64,000 nucleotides of DNA from Massariosphaeria phaeospora (GCA_011032825.1 JAADJZ010000031.1:124001-188000); one strand, 5' to 3'. Shown: positions 29,730 to 41,163, counted from the stretch's first letter. Made by a program: numbers and translations. The notes: generated by a model from the letters alone, not told the origin.

Positions 29730-31623
29730 ATGGCGTACACTACAGACCCCGCCAGCTTCCCCAAGCCCATCGACCTCTCCCACCACCTCTCCCGCAGCAC
29801 CCGCGCCCGAGAGGCGTCTTCTGTAAAGGCCTTCTACAAGTATTTTGCCATTCCCGGCATTGCCCAACTGGCAGGGGGTATGTAGCCTATATATACAGTT
29901 CATCCTCTCATTGCCGGCGTCGTCATGCTGACTGGACAAAGGGCTACCGTCCGACAAGTACTTTCCCTACGACACCCTCGAAGCCAAGGTCGCGCACCCC
30001 AACCGGTGGAAGCCATCACCCAACAAGCCCATCGACCCTCCGGAAACCGATCCCCCTACGTCGCGATTCGCGTCGACCTCGATCTCAGCGTCCAAAGATG
30101 AGCCACCCGCTTCTCGCCTGGTCGTCCCGCACGACTCCGGCGCCCAAGACCCCCTGCGCATGATAGACCTCAAGTCTGCGCTGCAATACGGTACCGCCCA
30201 AGGCTACCCCGCGCTCTACTACTTCATCCGCCAGTTCACGCGGAACAACCTCCACCCGTTTGTCCCCTACAAAGAGGGCCCCGAGGTCATCTTGACGTGT
30301 GGATCCACGGACGGATTCTCGAAAACCATCCAGGCGCTGAGTGACGAATGGTCGGAGGGCCATGATCCGGTCGACGAGAGACCCGGCCTGCTGGTCGAGC
30401 AGTACTGCTACATGAACGCGGTGCAAACCGCAAAGCCCCGGGGCCTGAACATCGTCCCAGTGGCCATAGACGACGAGGGAATGCTCGCAACGGGCAAGGG
30501 CGGCCTGCAGCACGTTCTCGAGAACTGGGACGCCAGCAGAGGCCGACGACCACACCTGATGTACACCGTCACCATCGGCCAAAACCCCACCAGCGGCACT
30601 CTGAGCGTCGCCCGGCGTACCGAGCTCTACGCTCTCTGCGTGCAATACGACATCATCATCGTCGAAGACGACCCCTACTGGTACCTCCAATTCCCCTCCT
30701 CGTCCCCGGCCGCCACCGCCACCCCGAAACCGCTCAAAACGTCCGGCTTCGAATTCCTCGACTCCCTCATCCCCTCGTACCTCTCGCTCGACTACCAAGG
30801 CCGCGTCGTGCGCCTCGACACCTTCTCCAAGACGGTCGCCCCGGGCTGCCGCCTCGGCTGGATCACGGCGCAACCCGCCCTCATCGAGCGCATCCTGCGC
30901 ATCACCGAGACCAGTACGCAGCAACCGTCCGGCTTCGTGCAATCCATGATCGCCGAGCTGATCATGGGCCCGCAGAGCGCGGCCGACCCGGGCAAAGGCG
31001 GCGCCGCCGACGGCAGCGGCTGGAAAGTCGACGGCTGGGTGCGCTGGCTCGAGGGCCTGCGCGGCAACTACGAGCGCCGCATGAACGCCATGTGCGACGT
31101 CCTCGACGCGGGCAAGCACGCCGTCAAGGCCGGCCGCCGCAAGTCGCTGGACGCTCTCGTCGCCGACGCAGACGCACAAGATGAGTGGGCCGTGGTCGAG
31201 ACGACGCAGATGTTCGACTTTGTGCGTCCGCTTGGCGGGATGTTCGTTTGGGCGCGCTTCGCCTTCGCCTCGCACCCGCTCGCCAAAGCCAACCAAGTGG
31301 CCGCCGCGCGCCTCTCGCAGGCGCTGTGGGTGTTCTGGACGCAGAAGCCGTACAAGTGTCTCGTCGCCCCAGGCCGCATCTTCGCGCCCACGCAGGAGAT
31401 TGCTGACGACGACTCGTTCAACTGCTTTAGGCTGTGCTTTGCGGCGTGTCCGGAGGATGAGGTCAGGGATATCTCGCAGCGGTTTGTGGAGGGCGCGCAG
31501 GCGTTTTGGCGGATTAAGAGGAAGGCGGTGATTGATGAGTTGTTGAAGGATGAGGATGAGGGGATGGGGATGGGGAAGGGGGGTGTGGATGCTAGGGTGG
31601 CGCTGTTGACGGGTATGTGTTAG
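29730..31623 (+). CDS. Class I aminotransferase, aromatic (Aro8-like)
   Basis: Two exons (29730-29877 and 29942-31623, intron 64 nt) encode 609 residues. The N-terminus has DLSHHLSRSTRAREASSVKAFYKY and GLPSDKYFP, both typical of fungal Aro8/Aro9-type enzymes, and the second is rebuilt by the splice. The PLP fold shows GQNPTSGTL, IVEDDPYWYLQF with the pyridine-binding Asp, and TFSKTVAPGCRLGW with Lys346 as the Schiff-base lysine. A C-terminal PLGGMFVWARF and a phosphate/substrate Arg in FRLCFA complete the domain. It should transfer amino groups between aromatic amino acids (or 2-aminoadipate/kynurenine) and 2-oxoacids in the cytosol. The chain is about 100 residues longer than yeast Aro8 because of Gly/Ala-rich loops. 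Confidence 0.9.
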
Positions 31624-32576
31624 TGTTGGTAAGGGGGTGGGTCGCTGTGGGGGGAAGGAGAATGGGAAGGGCAGCTCAGATCGGAGCAGAGATATAGATG
31701 TTGGGCATTGGAAGCATGCTTGAGTATCAAAATCCAAATCCTCACTGCATAAAAGACACAAAGACAAATTGTGATACAGAGCCCGGTCACTTAACTATCC
31801 TACATATCTAATACAAAGCCTTAATAAATGCCAACCATCCCTCCATTCCATCCATCCACCTATCTCCCAACTTACTCAGGAATCGTGAAAAACGAGTGCT
31901 GAGGTGCAGGGAGAGATGGACGGGACGCGTGAGGGGGTGGGCTGCTGCTGCTGCTGCTGCTGCTGTAGGGGCGCCATAGTTGATCAGCGAGCTGGTGCTT
32001 TGATTGTTTCTGCTTTGCTCGAATAACAGGTATACCACGAGCGTGTGCAGTATGACAGGACAGGTAAATCAAATCCCTACCAAAAGTACAGCACAGTAAG
32101 CTCTTCTTACCTTCCTCCCCCACTTGTCATCAAAGCAAGCCAGCCGAATCGAATCCCCGGGAAAACGTTGAAAGCTTCGCAGACTAGAAAGCGGAGGCGG
32201 AAGCAACAGCGGAAGCGGAGACATCCCAGCTTCCTTTCTTACAAAGCTGCACTCTGTTGAGGAGTTCTGGCAGCAGGAAAGAGTAGAGGTTGGAGGTGTA
32301 GTTCGTACAGAGATAAGACTAGCCGAGCTGGGACGGATTAGACGAGTGGTCGTTACTAATCCGCTCCGCCCTAATGATCATGGAGTGGAGTGGACGTCTT
32401 CAGACCACGAGACCTTTCTGCCTACATACCGATCGATTCGCATGGATATAAAAGTGGTGTAGTTCCTAGCGTTGGAAGTCAGATATTGTCCAGTTGGCCT
32501 TACTGTTTGTTTCGCCATATTGAAATTGAGTGAGAGTTATTCCGCACTGTCAAGCAGTCCCCCTACTCCGTACACG
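31624..32576. other. Intergenic with a CTG repeat and TATA box
   Basis: No gene is supported. An eight-unit CTG repeat lies at 31941-31965. TATAAAA at 32447-32453 lies 124 bp before the ATG of the next gene and is a plausible core promoter element. Confidence 0.6.
31941..31965. repeat. (CTG)8 trinucleotide repeat
   Basis: An uninterrupted CTG run lies in non-coding DNA between the aminotransferase and GFA genes. Confidence 0.9.
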
Positions 32577-33204
32577 ATGGCCGACAGCGATACCAAGACC
32601 CCAAAAGCGGCCGGAAGTCACATACCAGCTAACAGTCTGGCGACGGACGGCTGGTCGACAGAGGACAGAGCAACGGCTACGTGTTTCTGCGGCGCTGTGC
32701 AGCTAGAATTCGTAAGTCCAGTTCCGTTCCGTTCCATTCCGTTCAGTTCAGCCCAACGCTCCCGCAACCCCATTACACCACTTGCAATCCACATCTTACA
32801 CACACACGCAGCCGACCTCCGGCCCGCACCTCCTCACAACCTTCCTCTGCCACTGCCCCGACTGCCGCAAAATCACCGCCTCCAGGTTCGCCTCCAACTT
32901 CGCCGTCACCTCCACCTCGCTCGCCCACCGCCGCGGCCGCGCCAACCTCACCGCCTTCGCCCAGTCGCAGACCATTGCGTCGGGGAATTCCATGACCAAT
33001 TACTTCTGCGCGACGTGCGGCTCGCTGATGTACCGCGTCAGCTCCGGGTCTCCGGGCGTCAGCATCCTGCGCATTGGCACGGTGGATGACTTTGCGCTGC
33101 ATGAGACGAAGTTGAAGCCGAGGGTGGAGCAGTTTGTGGAGGGGAGGGTGGGGTGGTTGGGGGAGGGGGAGGGGATGGGGCAGAAACGGGGGGCGGCGCT
33201 GTAG
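32577..33204 (+). CDS. GFA-family (CENP-V/Gfa1-like) zinc protein
   Basis: Two exons (32577-32711 and 32812-33204, intron 100 nt with GTAAGT donor and an ACACACGCAG acceptor) encode 175 residues. The Zn-binding cysteines of the GFA fold are in order: TCFCGAVQLEF, FLCHCPDCRKITAS, and NYFCATCGSLMYR, followed by GTVDDFAL. The intron lies just after the first Cys pair. The family includes glutathione-dependent formaldehyde-activating enzymes and CENP-V. For most fungal members the substrate is unproven, so I do not assign formaldehyde metabolism. The C-terminus is short and Gly-rich. A TATAAAA box lies 124 bp upstream. Confidence 0.9.
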
Positions 33205-33647
33205 GTGGGTGGATGGGAGGGGTAGGGGAAGCGGAGCGGGGATTTGGTGGGAGAATGAAATGGTGATTCGTGAAGCAAAATCTCGTTACCGGTGTGCGCA
33301 CCTAAGTAGTGAATTTGCCCTAACACTTCTGCAACTTCCAGTATACATTACCTAGCATGCTAGACACAATAGCGCTTTATAAAAGTAGAGATTACAAGTC
33401 TCCTATCAAAAGGATTGCCTAACCTTTTTTTGGATCAGTAATCAAATTGACCTGCGTGCGTGAGTAAGCTCCAATATGTCAGCCACCCTAGTCCGAGTCC
33501 CTCGCGCAATCTCTTCTCTGTTATATCCCGTGTAATACGTCGAGATCAACTGCGTGTGGGGGTGAAGTGTATGAAACCAGGCGGGCAGCGGCTGGATTCA
33601 GGAACCCTGCGTCGGCCTTTCGGCCGCCGACCTGACAAAGCCACTTA
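33205..33647. other. Intergenic, left flank of the transposon
   Basis: There is no supported gene. An open plus-strand frame runs into the transposon but lacks motif support before its transposase ATG. Confidence 0.5.
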
Positions 33648-33690
33648 CCGTGTCCGTGCGCGCAACGCCCGGAGTCGCGCAACGCCCGAT
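33648..33690 (+). repeat. Left terminal inverted repeat
   Basis: These 43 bases are the exact reverse complement of 35738-35780. They are GC-rich and carry the doubled CGCGCAACGCCCG motif. Confidence 0.95.
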
Positions 33691-33735
33691 CACCAAAACA
33701 GCACCCACACTTCAACGCGTAACAACTCAACGGCC

Positions 33736-35619
33736 ATGGCACCTATTAATGATGCGCTTGCAGCAATTAAAGCGCTAGACTCAGGAAAAAAACTTGTGTA
33801 TCAAAAAATTGTTAATCAATTTAGTGTCGATCGCTCAACTTTGGCGCGGAGACACAAGGCTGTTTAGGCACCTTAAGAAACTAAAGACTCTAACTAGCAG
33901 AAGCTTACCTAACAACAGGAAGAGAAGCTTGTAAAGTATATAGAAGAGCTTACTGCTCGTCATATACCTCCTACAAGAGAGATAATCGCCAATTTCGCGT
34001 CAGCAGTCGCCTAGGAGCTAGTGAGCGAAAGCTAGGTTACCCGCTTTATCAACAAGTACTCTATTCATCTTATCTCTCAATACTCAACGGGGATGGACGC
34101 TAATCGCTACAACGCCAACTCCTACACAAAGTATAAGTTATATTTCAACCTACTACAACGCAAGATTGCTGAGTATAAAGTTGACGCTAAGCACACGTAC
34201 AATATAGATAAGAAAGGCTTTATAATAGAAGTTACCTTAAGAACAAAGCATGTGTTCAGCCGACGTATGTGGGAGAAAAAAGAAGTCAAAGCATTACTCT
34301 AAGATAGCAATTGTGCCTGGTTAACGCTTATAGCGTGTGTGTGCGGCGATGGATTAGCTCTGCTGCTAGGCCTCCTCTACGAGTCCGCCAACAACACTAT
34401 CCAATCAAGCTAGGTAGAGAAAATCAAGCTAGAGATACACTCTGTGCTTGTTTCCTCGTTACTTTTAGAGTGGATCAACAATGAGCTAGGCCTAGCTTAG
34501 CTTTAACAAGTGTTTGATCGCTTTACTAAGCAGAAAGCTCGAAGAAAGTACCGCCTATTAATCGTTAACGGCCACGGCTCTCATGTAACAATAGACTTTA
34601 TCAACTACTACGATCAGAACAAGATACTCCTAGCTATTTTTTTTCTTTATTCAACCTACACGCTGCAGCTGCTTGATAAGGTAATATTTAAGCTTCTGTT
34701 AACTGCGTACTTAAAGGAGCTTACAACACACTTTCACAACGGCCAGAAGCTGTTAGTAATCAAGAAAAGCAACTTCTTTTACCTCTTCTAGAAGGCCTGG
34801 ACAAGCACGTTTACTTAGAAGCTGATACTTAGGTCCTTTGAGGCAACGGGTATATCACTCCTTTAGCCTAACGTTATTTTTTAACGCTTTGCTAAGGATA
34901 CTCCTAAGGACTCTGATAGCAGCACAAGCTCTTCTTTAGTCTACTCTGGCAAGGATTGGCTTAAAATAGAAACTCTGTTACGCAAAGTCGCCAAAGATAA
35001 GAGCAGTAAAGAGCTAAGAAAGGTCAGCTGCTCGCTCTACTACATCTCAATTCAAAACTCTCTTTTCTACTACGAGATAGTAGGCCTTAAAGAGGTTCTT
35101 AAGACTCAGAAGAAGCACAAGAAAAAGAGCAAAGCTCTTGAGTTCAAGCCTCGCAAGGAGTATCATAGTAGGGCTGAGTTCTACTCTCTTAGTAGAGTAG
35201 AGAAGGCACGCTCTAATAAGAGGACTAAACAACAGAACCAGAGGGCAGAGGAACTTAGAAAAGCAGAGATAGCGAAGCTCAGACACGCTAATAAACTGTA
35301 CAATAAGAAGATTGCTTAAGAAAAGCGTGAGCAGCGCGCGAGAGAGAAAGCAGAGCGAGACTAAGTTAAAGCTAAGAAAGCTAAGGAAGCAGCTAAGCGC
35401 AAGGCTTAAAGAGAGCGTAATAAGCAAGCTTTTGACGCTGAAAAAGCTGTACAATTGCTTCAAAGAGGCAAGCGCAAGGCCTTACAGTCTGCTGCACCAA
35501 GAAAAAAGCAAAATCGTAGTGCAGTGGCTGCGCGGCGTGGTGTTGTTGCTGCAGAGCTTTTTGCCGCACCTCGCACCTACACTACCCGCAGCGGCAGAAC
35601 AGCAACTCTATATAATTAA
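33736..35619 (+). pseudogene. Pogo-type DDE transposase remnant
   Basis: One frame of 628 codons runs from MAPINDALAAIKALDSG to the TTRSGRTATLYN end without any frame change, but about 17 in-frame TAG/TAA codons interrupt it. Most stand where CAG or CAA is expected (for example A-stop-EL near 34012 and RKA-stop-RER near 35405), the C-to-T pattern of RIP. The N-terminus has a CENP-B/pogo-like helix-turn-helix (VYQKIVNQFSVDRSTLARRHK). The catalytic core shows the YNIDKKGF first-Asp region and the VNGHGSHVTIDFINYY second region, where a pogo-type Asp is replaced by Asn (V-N-G-H-G-S-H). The end is a Lys/Arg-rich coiled coil. It cannot make transposase. Confidence 0.92.
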
Positions 35620-35737
35620 TTTGTATGAGAGAATATCATCGCATAGGTCTTTAGTGCACTCTACCAAAATATATCGCTATAGTAGCTATTGTATGTGGCT
35701 CTACAGCCTCAATTTTGTATGTTGCTGGAGAGTGATT

Positions 35738-35780
35738 ATCGGGCGTTGCGCGACTCCGGGCGTTGCGCGCACGGACACGG
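35738..35780 (-). repeat. Right terminal inverted repeat
   Basis: This is the perfect inverted copy of the left terminus. A TA duplication follows at 35781-35782. Confidence 0.95.
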
Positions 35781-35974
35781 TAAGGCGCGCTAGGCCTCCA
35801 CTCGTATTCTACTGTGCCTACTAACCTTTTCTGGCCTCGCAGCAGGAACTCAACACATCAACGTCATATCGGGAGATGTCAGCTCCGCCGGGGGCGGCGA
35901 TATCATCTGGAAACGACGGACGTAGTGTTAGCAGCAACAATGACCGGCTCTCTACACACCAAGGGCGCAGAAGG

Positions 35975-35980
35975 TATAAA
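35975..35980 (+). promoter_or_regulatory. TATA box of the NmrA-like gene
   Basis: TATAAA lies 92 bp before the start codon, within the 289-bp space between the transposon and the gene. The insertion therefore sits directly upstream of this promoter. Confidence 0.6.
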
Positions 35981-36071
35981 GAGGGGCCATGTGCAGCTGG
36001 CTCATCCCATCCATATCCATCATCCGCATCCGCATCCAAAGCCTGAACTACCTCTTAACAGCATAATCAAT

Positions 36072-37094
36072 ATGGCCCAGTCCTATGTCTCCCAACAGTC
36101 CGCGGGCTTCCAGAACCACATCAAAAACATCGCCATCGTCGGCGCCGGGGGCCAGGTTGGAAAGTTTGTCGTCGAAGAACTGCTCAAGAAGAACAGCTTC
36201 AAAATCACAGCCATCACGCGCGAAGACAGCACCAACGAGCCTGTTCCCGGCGTCCACGTCGCCAAAATCAACTACGCCGACCCAAGCACCATCGTCAATG
36301 CTTTGAAGGGCCAGGATGCGCTTATTATCACCATGAATGTCCGCGCACCGCCCGAGCAGCATGCCGTGCTGACCAAGGCCGCAGCCGAGGCGGGTGTCCC
36401 CTGGATTCTCCCCAATGAATTCGGAGGAGATTTTACCGAAGAGGTGGGAAACGACATCTTCATCGGCCCGCCTAAGAGGAAGGAACGCGAGCTCATTGAG
36501 TCGCTCGGCAAGAGCAGCTGGATTGGCGTGTCCTGCTCTTTCTGGTATGAGTACTCTCTCGCGGGACCGGGCCTGTTCGGCATCCATATGAACAAGCGCG
36601 AAGTCACATTTTTCGATGACGGCCTGCAGCGGATCAACACTTCGACCTGGGCGCAGACCGGACGGGGTATCGCGGAGCTTCTATCTCTGCCAATCCTCCC
36701 ACAGGACGAGAACGACAAGTCCACGACACTCAGCTCCTACCGAAACCGCTTCTTTTTCGTGTCGTCCTTTACGCTCAACCAGCGCGAGATGTTCGAGGCC
36801 GTGAAGCGGGCCACTGGGACTGCGGATGCAGACTGGACTATCAACAGTGTCAACTCAAAGGAGCGATTTGAAGAGAGCCGGAAGAAGGCTTTGGCGGGCG
36901 ACCATCTTGCGTTTGGGCATACCATGTACACGAGGTGTTTCTTCCCTGGCGAGAATGTTGCCTTGTTCGAGGTTACCCATGGGCTCGATAACGACAAGCT
37001 GGGCCTGCCGAAGGAGGATCTCGAGGAAGCTACGAAGTACAGCGTCAAGCTAGCTGAGGAGCAGTACATGGAGAAGAAGTTTGGGAAGGCCTAG
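36072..37094 (+). CDS. NmrA-like / isoflavone-reductase-type oxidoreductase
   Basis: The intronless frame encodes 340 residues from the ATG in AATATGGCC. The open frame extends upstream, but the TATA box lies there, so the internal Met is the start. The N-terminal Rossmann motif is IAIVGAGGQVGKFVVEEL (G-x-x-G-x-x-G) near 20-37. ITREDS follows the second strand, DALIITM the fourth, and VPWILPNEFGGDF the region where isoflavone reductases carry their substrate loop. This matches the NmrA/PCBER atypical SDR group. It probably binds NADP(H), but NmrA-like proteins can be redox sensors without catalysis. No biosynthetic partner genes lie next to it. The nearest neighbours are the dead transposon and, 2.3 kb on, a sugar porter. 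Confidence 0.85.
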   Translation: MAQSYVSQQSAGFQNHIKNIAIVGAGGQVGKFVVEELLKKNSFKITAITREDSTNEPVPGVHVAKINYADPSTIVNALKGQDALIITMNVRAPPEQHAVLTKAAAEAGVPWILPNEFGGDFTEEVGNDIFIGPPKRKERELIESLGKSSWIGVSCSFWYEYSLAGPGLFGIHMNKREVTFFDDGLQRINTSTWAQTGRGIAELLSLPILPQDENDKSTTLSSYRNRFFFVSSFTLNQREMFEAVKRATGTADADWTINSVNSKERFEESRKKALAGDHLAFGHTMYTRCFFPGENVALFEVTHGLDNDKLGLPKEDLEEATKYSVKLAEEQYMEKKFGKA

Positions 37095-39397
37095 CCTCCA
37101 TGTACCAGGTGGTTGGGCATTGCCGACGCGTCGAATCTGTTGTTGTGCTGATATGTAGGTGTAATTCGATAGCTGGAGAGCGGTTCCGCTGTTGATGTGT
37201 CCTTGAAATACATCTTACAACCCCGTTCTCTGCGTCTTGATTCCTTCTTTTGCCTCAGCTCATTTTTCTAACGATAATTGTTGTCCATACTGCTGACGTG
37301 CTGAGGTATGCCCACTCATCTGTTTCTTGAAACACCAAAAAAGGGTGAAGTATGCTCGTGTGTTATCTCCAAAAGCGTGGAGGCAAACGACTTTGTTTAA
37401 GGCCGAGTAGCATTTGATCAGCGCCTTCAATAAGAATCGAATCAGGGAACTCAACACACGGAGCACTTGCTCCGAGCCCGCATACGAAGTCTCTCGCACC
37501 GTGTTGGCACTCCAGAGTAAATACCGGGCGGTTAGATAATGCGTATAAGTATAACAGTACCAAGGCCGAGTACTCCCGAGTCTTGTTCTGGGCATGTTAT
37601 AGCACGCCTTACACGGAGTGGACCCGTTCCGGTGAAGGTTTGCCGAACGCAGCGCCGATAGTCCTATCTCTTACAGCAACCAAGCACTACGCTGTGCCTC
37701 CCTGTAATGATGGTGAGCTGACTCGAGAGTGGGGTATACAGCGTGCGGCGTGAAGAAGCCATCGGAGTGGAAACCGGAAAGGGATGCTGTGGAAGAGGGT
37801 CTTGAGCTAGGTACTCGGTACATAATAGCCGTATGTCGCCTCCGTCACATGTAGTTACTCAGGAAGTACTTTGATGGTGGGATGGCAACGATGGGAGGGT
37901 GCCGGACGAAGGGCTGTGGGTGGTGGAACTAGAGCCACTGTTTAGCGAGGAACGCTAGCCCCCGGAAGATCCGAGCGCCAGGGCGGACCTTTCACCTCAA
38001 GCGCTCACCCAGCCTTCTTTGGACTCTTCCCAGCTCGCCGCCTTCGCGGGTGGTAGCCAAGACTACAACCATTTGACGTACTGGCCATTCCCCTTCCACA
38101 CGTACCAATCAGTGGCCACCAAGGACCGCAAACGGCGTCCTGGCACGAATAATCGTTAAAACTGTCCAACAGACGTACAGGGGGACGCCCATAGATAGCC
38201 CTCGATCCTCAACAGACTAGCATCAATTTCGCCGGAACGCGCAGCCGAGACATCGCTTGACGTCTATTACCGCCTACATTCTCTCGTTTTTCTAGTCTAC
38301 GCTATTAGTTACTGCTAATACCTAGGCAGCTAATAATTACTACTACTAAATATTTTAAGCAACTGCGCATAGCTAAGTATAAAAGCTTTTAATATCTCTC
38401 TCTTTTTAATCTTTACTAAAAAGAAAAAAAAATAGAGAATATTACTGCGTAACTACTACTTTAGCTAACTATTAAGTTTTTAATCTAGTAAATAGTAACT
38501 TATATAAAGTAGATTTTAGGTTTGCGACGCCACGGATGATTAGGATGAGAATGATGCAGATGACGTCGTTGACGGCCGGAATACTGCCGTCGCCAAAGCC
38601 TTGGGACTCCCGCGTGGCTGTTCTCCAGTTTACTATGCCGTATGGTCCCTAGGCTTCGCTTGTATCTCGTCCCCCACATTCCTCCTCCACATGACTAGAT
38701 ATCCGAGGACGCTAGACGATTGGACAACACATGGCGACTGTGGGCCAAACCGCTGGAAGCTACCGGGCAATCTGGGAGCGGACTTGCGCACCACATCTGT
38801 CGGGATGGGACTAGGCCATATCTTCAGCATGAAAGCCGCATCCGTACAGTCGCCCACCTAGCATCACCAGACCCCAACAACAGAGATCAATCTCGAGTGC
38901 CTACGGCCAGGGCTGGGGGTGCGGCGGTTATGTGGGGCGTTCCTTCCATGTGCGTTCTAAAACGCTCTCCATTCAGCTCTACCCCGGGCGCAACCTACGC
39001 GACGATCTGTATAGCAGGATTTTTAGCAAGAGTTTGCGGCAGCACGACCGAGCCCGGCAGAGGTCAAGTCGCCCCAAGTGCCCGTTCAGCCTGATCGATG
39101 GCAGTGTGATTGGAGCTGTGTGCTATTTACCCGGTTTGCGACCATGCGCCCAGGCGCCAAGTTCATCTATGCAGCGTCGTACGGGAATGCGGTTGCAGTC
39201 CCGTTACTAGGGGCCCAACTTTCGGCAACTCGTGCACATGGGCCGACGCCTGGGGAACTGGGGCTCCATGGGGTTATTAAAGGTCACGGTGTAGCCGCGT
39301 GTTTAGTCTGGCGTTAAGTCAACCTCAGTCTCTGAGATTCGACCTTCACCCAAACACGACCCCACGAGAGCGGAAGCGCTTCAAACAATCGACCATC
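37095..39397. other. Intergenic, 2.3 kb, with AT-rich island
   Basis: There is no supported gene. The middle contains an abrupt AT-rich segment listed separately. The right end holds the sugar porter promoter. Short frames near 38600-39320 lack any motif. Confidence 0.5.
38277..38522. repeat. AT-rich, RIP-like relic
   Basis: About 245 bases change sharply from the surrounding 50-55% GC to strongly AT-rich, with many TAA/TTA/CTA words and few CG dinucleotides. That composition is typical of RIP-mutated repeats in fungi. I cannot identify the original element or its termini. Confidence 0.55.
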
Positions 39398-41163
39398 ATG
39401 GGTGTCACCGCTCATGCCTCCGACCCCATTGTCACGCGCATGGTCGATGAGGACAAGGTGCCATGGTACAAGAAGAAGAACCTCAGGATGATGTATCTGT
39501 GGCTGTTCCTCTGCTGTATGGGAGTGGAGATGACGTCTGGTTTCGACTCGCAGCTTATCAACACACTGCAGTTCTCCCCGCCCTTCAATACCTGTAAGCT
39601 GCCCATCCCGCTTCCCAAGGGATATGCTAACAGTGTGTAGACTTTGGCAATGGATACAAGGATGCGAAGGGCAAACCTGGCATCGAGGCAGGCATACTTG
39701 GCTTCATATCCTCCTGCTACCAGCTCGGTTCCATCCTGGCCGTTCCAATCGCTCCGTGGTTCAACCAGCGTTTTGGGAGGCGTTGGTCTATTATGGCTGG
39801 GTCCCTGACCATGGTAGTCGGAGCAATACTGCAGGGCTTTGCGCAACACAGTATGCTTCTCAACGTACGAAATAAGTGAATCGACTAACAACCTGCAGTT
39901 GGAATGTACATCATTGCCCGCATGCTCCTCGGAATGGGTATCCTGTTTGCCATCATCTCAGGGTCGTCTTTGATCGGAGAGCTGGCCTACCCCAAGGAGC
40001 GGCCAACCATGACGTCGCTGTTCAACGCTTCATACTTCATTGGCTCCATTCTCGCTGCCGCCATTGCTATCAAGACAGTCGACATCAAAGGCGACTGGAG
40101 CTGGCGTATTCCTTCCTTGTTGCAGATTTGCCCATCCCTGCTTCAAATCTGCACCGTCTTTCTCCTCCCCGAAAGCCCGCGTTGGCTTATCAGCAAAGAC
40201 CGCGATGACGAAGCCTTCGCTATCCTCACCAAGTACCACGCCGAAGGAGACGCTTCTTCACTCCTCGTGCAGGCCGAGATGGTGCAGATCCGGTCCACCA
40301 TCAAGCTTGAGATGGAGCACTCTAAGCAATCGTGGATGGACATGCTTCGCACTGCAGGTATGCGGCGTCGCGTGCTCATTTCTGCCTTCCTCGGTCTCTT
40401 TACCCAGATGAGCGGCAACACCTTGCTATCCTATTATTCCAACCTGCTATTCGAGATGATGGGCTACACGACCTCGTTCGCGAAGACTAGGATCAACATC
40501 GCCAACCAATGCTGGAGTTTCGCGACGGCCATGATCATCGCAGTCGTTGTCACCCGCTTCCGTCGAAGATGGATGTTCATGCTCTCGGCGACATTGATGC
40601 TGCTTGCCTTCATCGGCATGACGGTGTCCTTCGAGCGTTTGAGCTATGCGACAGCCAACGATATCGTCAACAAGCCAGCTGGCATCGCGGCATTGTTTTT
40701 CTTCTTCGCCTATTCGCCCTGCTACAACATCGGCAACAACTCCTTGACATACAGTACGTCCTTTCCCCCTACGCTCTCTCTTCCTGTCGCTAGCCGCTAA
40801 CCAAACCCAGCCTACCTGGTCGAGCTCTTCCCCTACGCCCAACGAACCATGGGCATCGGAATCGAGCAAATCTTCGGCAAGCTCGCGGGCTTCTTCTCCA
40901 CGAACGTCAACCCCATCGCCCTCAAGGCCATCAACTGGAAGTTCTTTGCCATCTATTGTGGCTGGATCACCTTCGAGTTCATGTTCGTCTTCTTTATCTA
41001 CCCGGAGACGTACAACCGCACTCTTGAGGAGCTGGCTTTCTTGTTCGAGGACAAGGAGCTTTCTGATCAGGCGGTGAAGGCTGTGGAGAAGCAGATCCAT
41101 GGCGAGGGTGAGCTGCATGTTGGCGAGAAGAATGGTGCTACTGTCATCGAGCATGTGGCTTGA
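39398..41163 (+). CDS. MFS sugar porter (lactose permease/hexose transporter type)
   Basis: Four exons (39398-39593, 39641-39850, 39899-40753, 40811-41163; introns 47, 48 and 57 nt) splice in frame to 537 residues. All three introns are phase 1. Sugar-porter signatures are present: GFDSQLINTLQ in the first helix, NQRFGRRWSI (loop 2-3 R-x-G-R-R), LLPESPRWLISKDRDDEAF after helix 6, and FFIYPETYNRTLEEL (P-E-T) at the end of helix 12. About 12 helices are visible, with a cytosolic loop holding WMDMLRTAGMRRR. It should sit in the plasma membrane and co-transport a hexose or disaccharide with protons. Which sugar cannot be read from sequence. Confidence 0.92.

Larger units (their letters stand above)
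33648..35780 (+). mobile_element. Tc1/mariner-pogo type DNA transposon, 2133 bp, RIP-degraded
   Basis: The ends are perfect 43-bp inverted repeats (33648-33690 and 35738-35780) beginning CCGTGTCCGTGCGCGCAACG. A TA dinucleotide flanks each side (33646-33647 and 35781-35782), which is the Tc1/mariner target duplication. Inside each end the motif CGCGCAACGCCCG occurs twice, a likely transposase binding pair. The single gene inside is a transposase remnant. The element sits between the GFA and NmrA-like genes and interrupts neither coding frame. Confidence 0.93.

Noticed and set aside
30085..31767. 560-codon minus-strand frame over the aminotransferase
   Set aside because: It is antisense to a well-supported PLP enzyme with all motifs in place. 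Its own composition is typical of a shadow frame.
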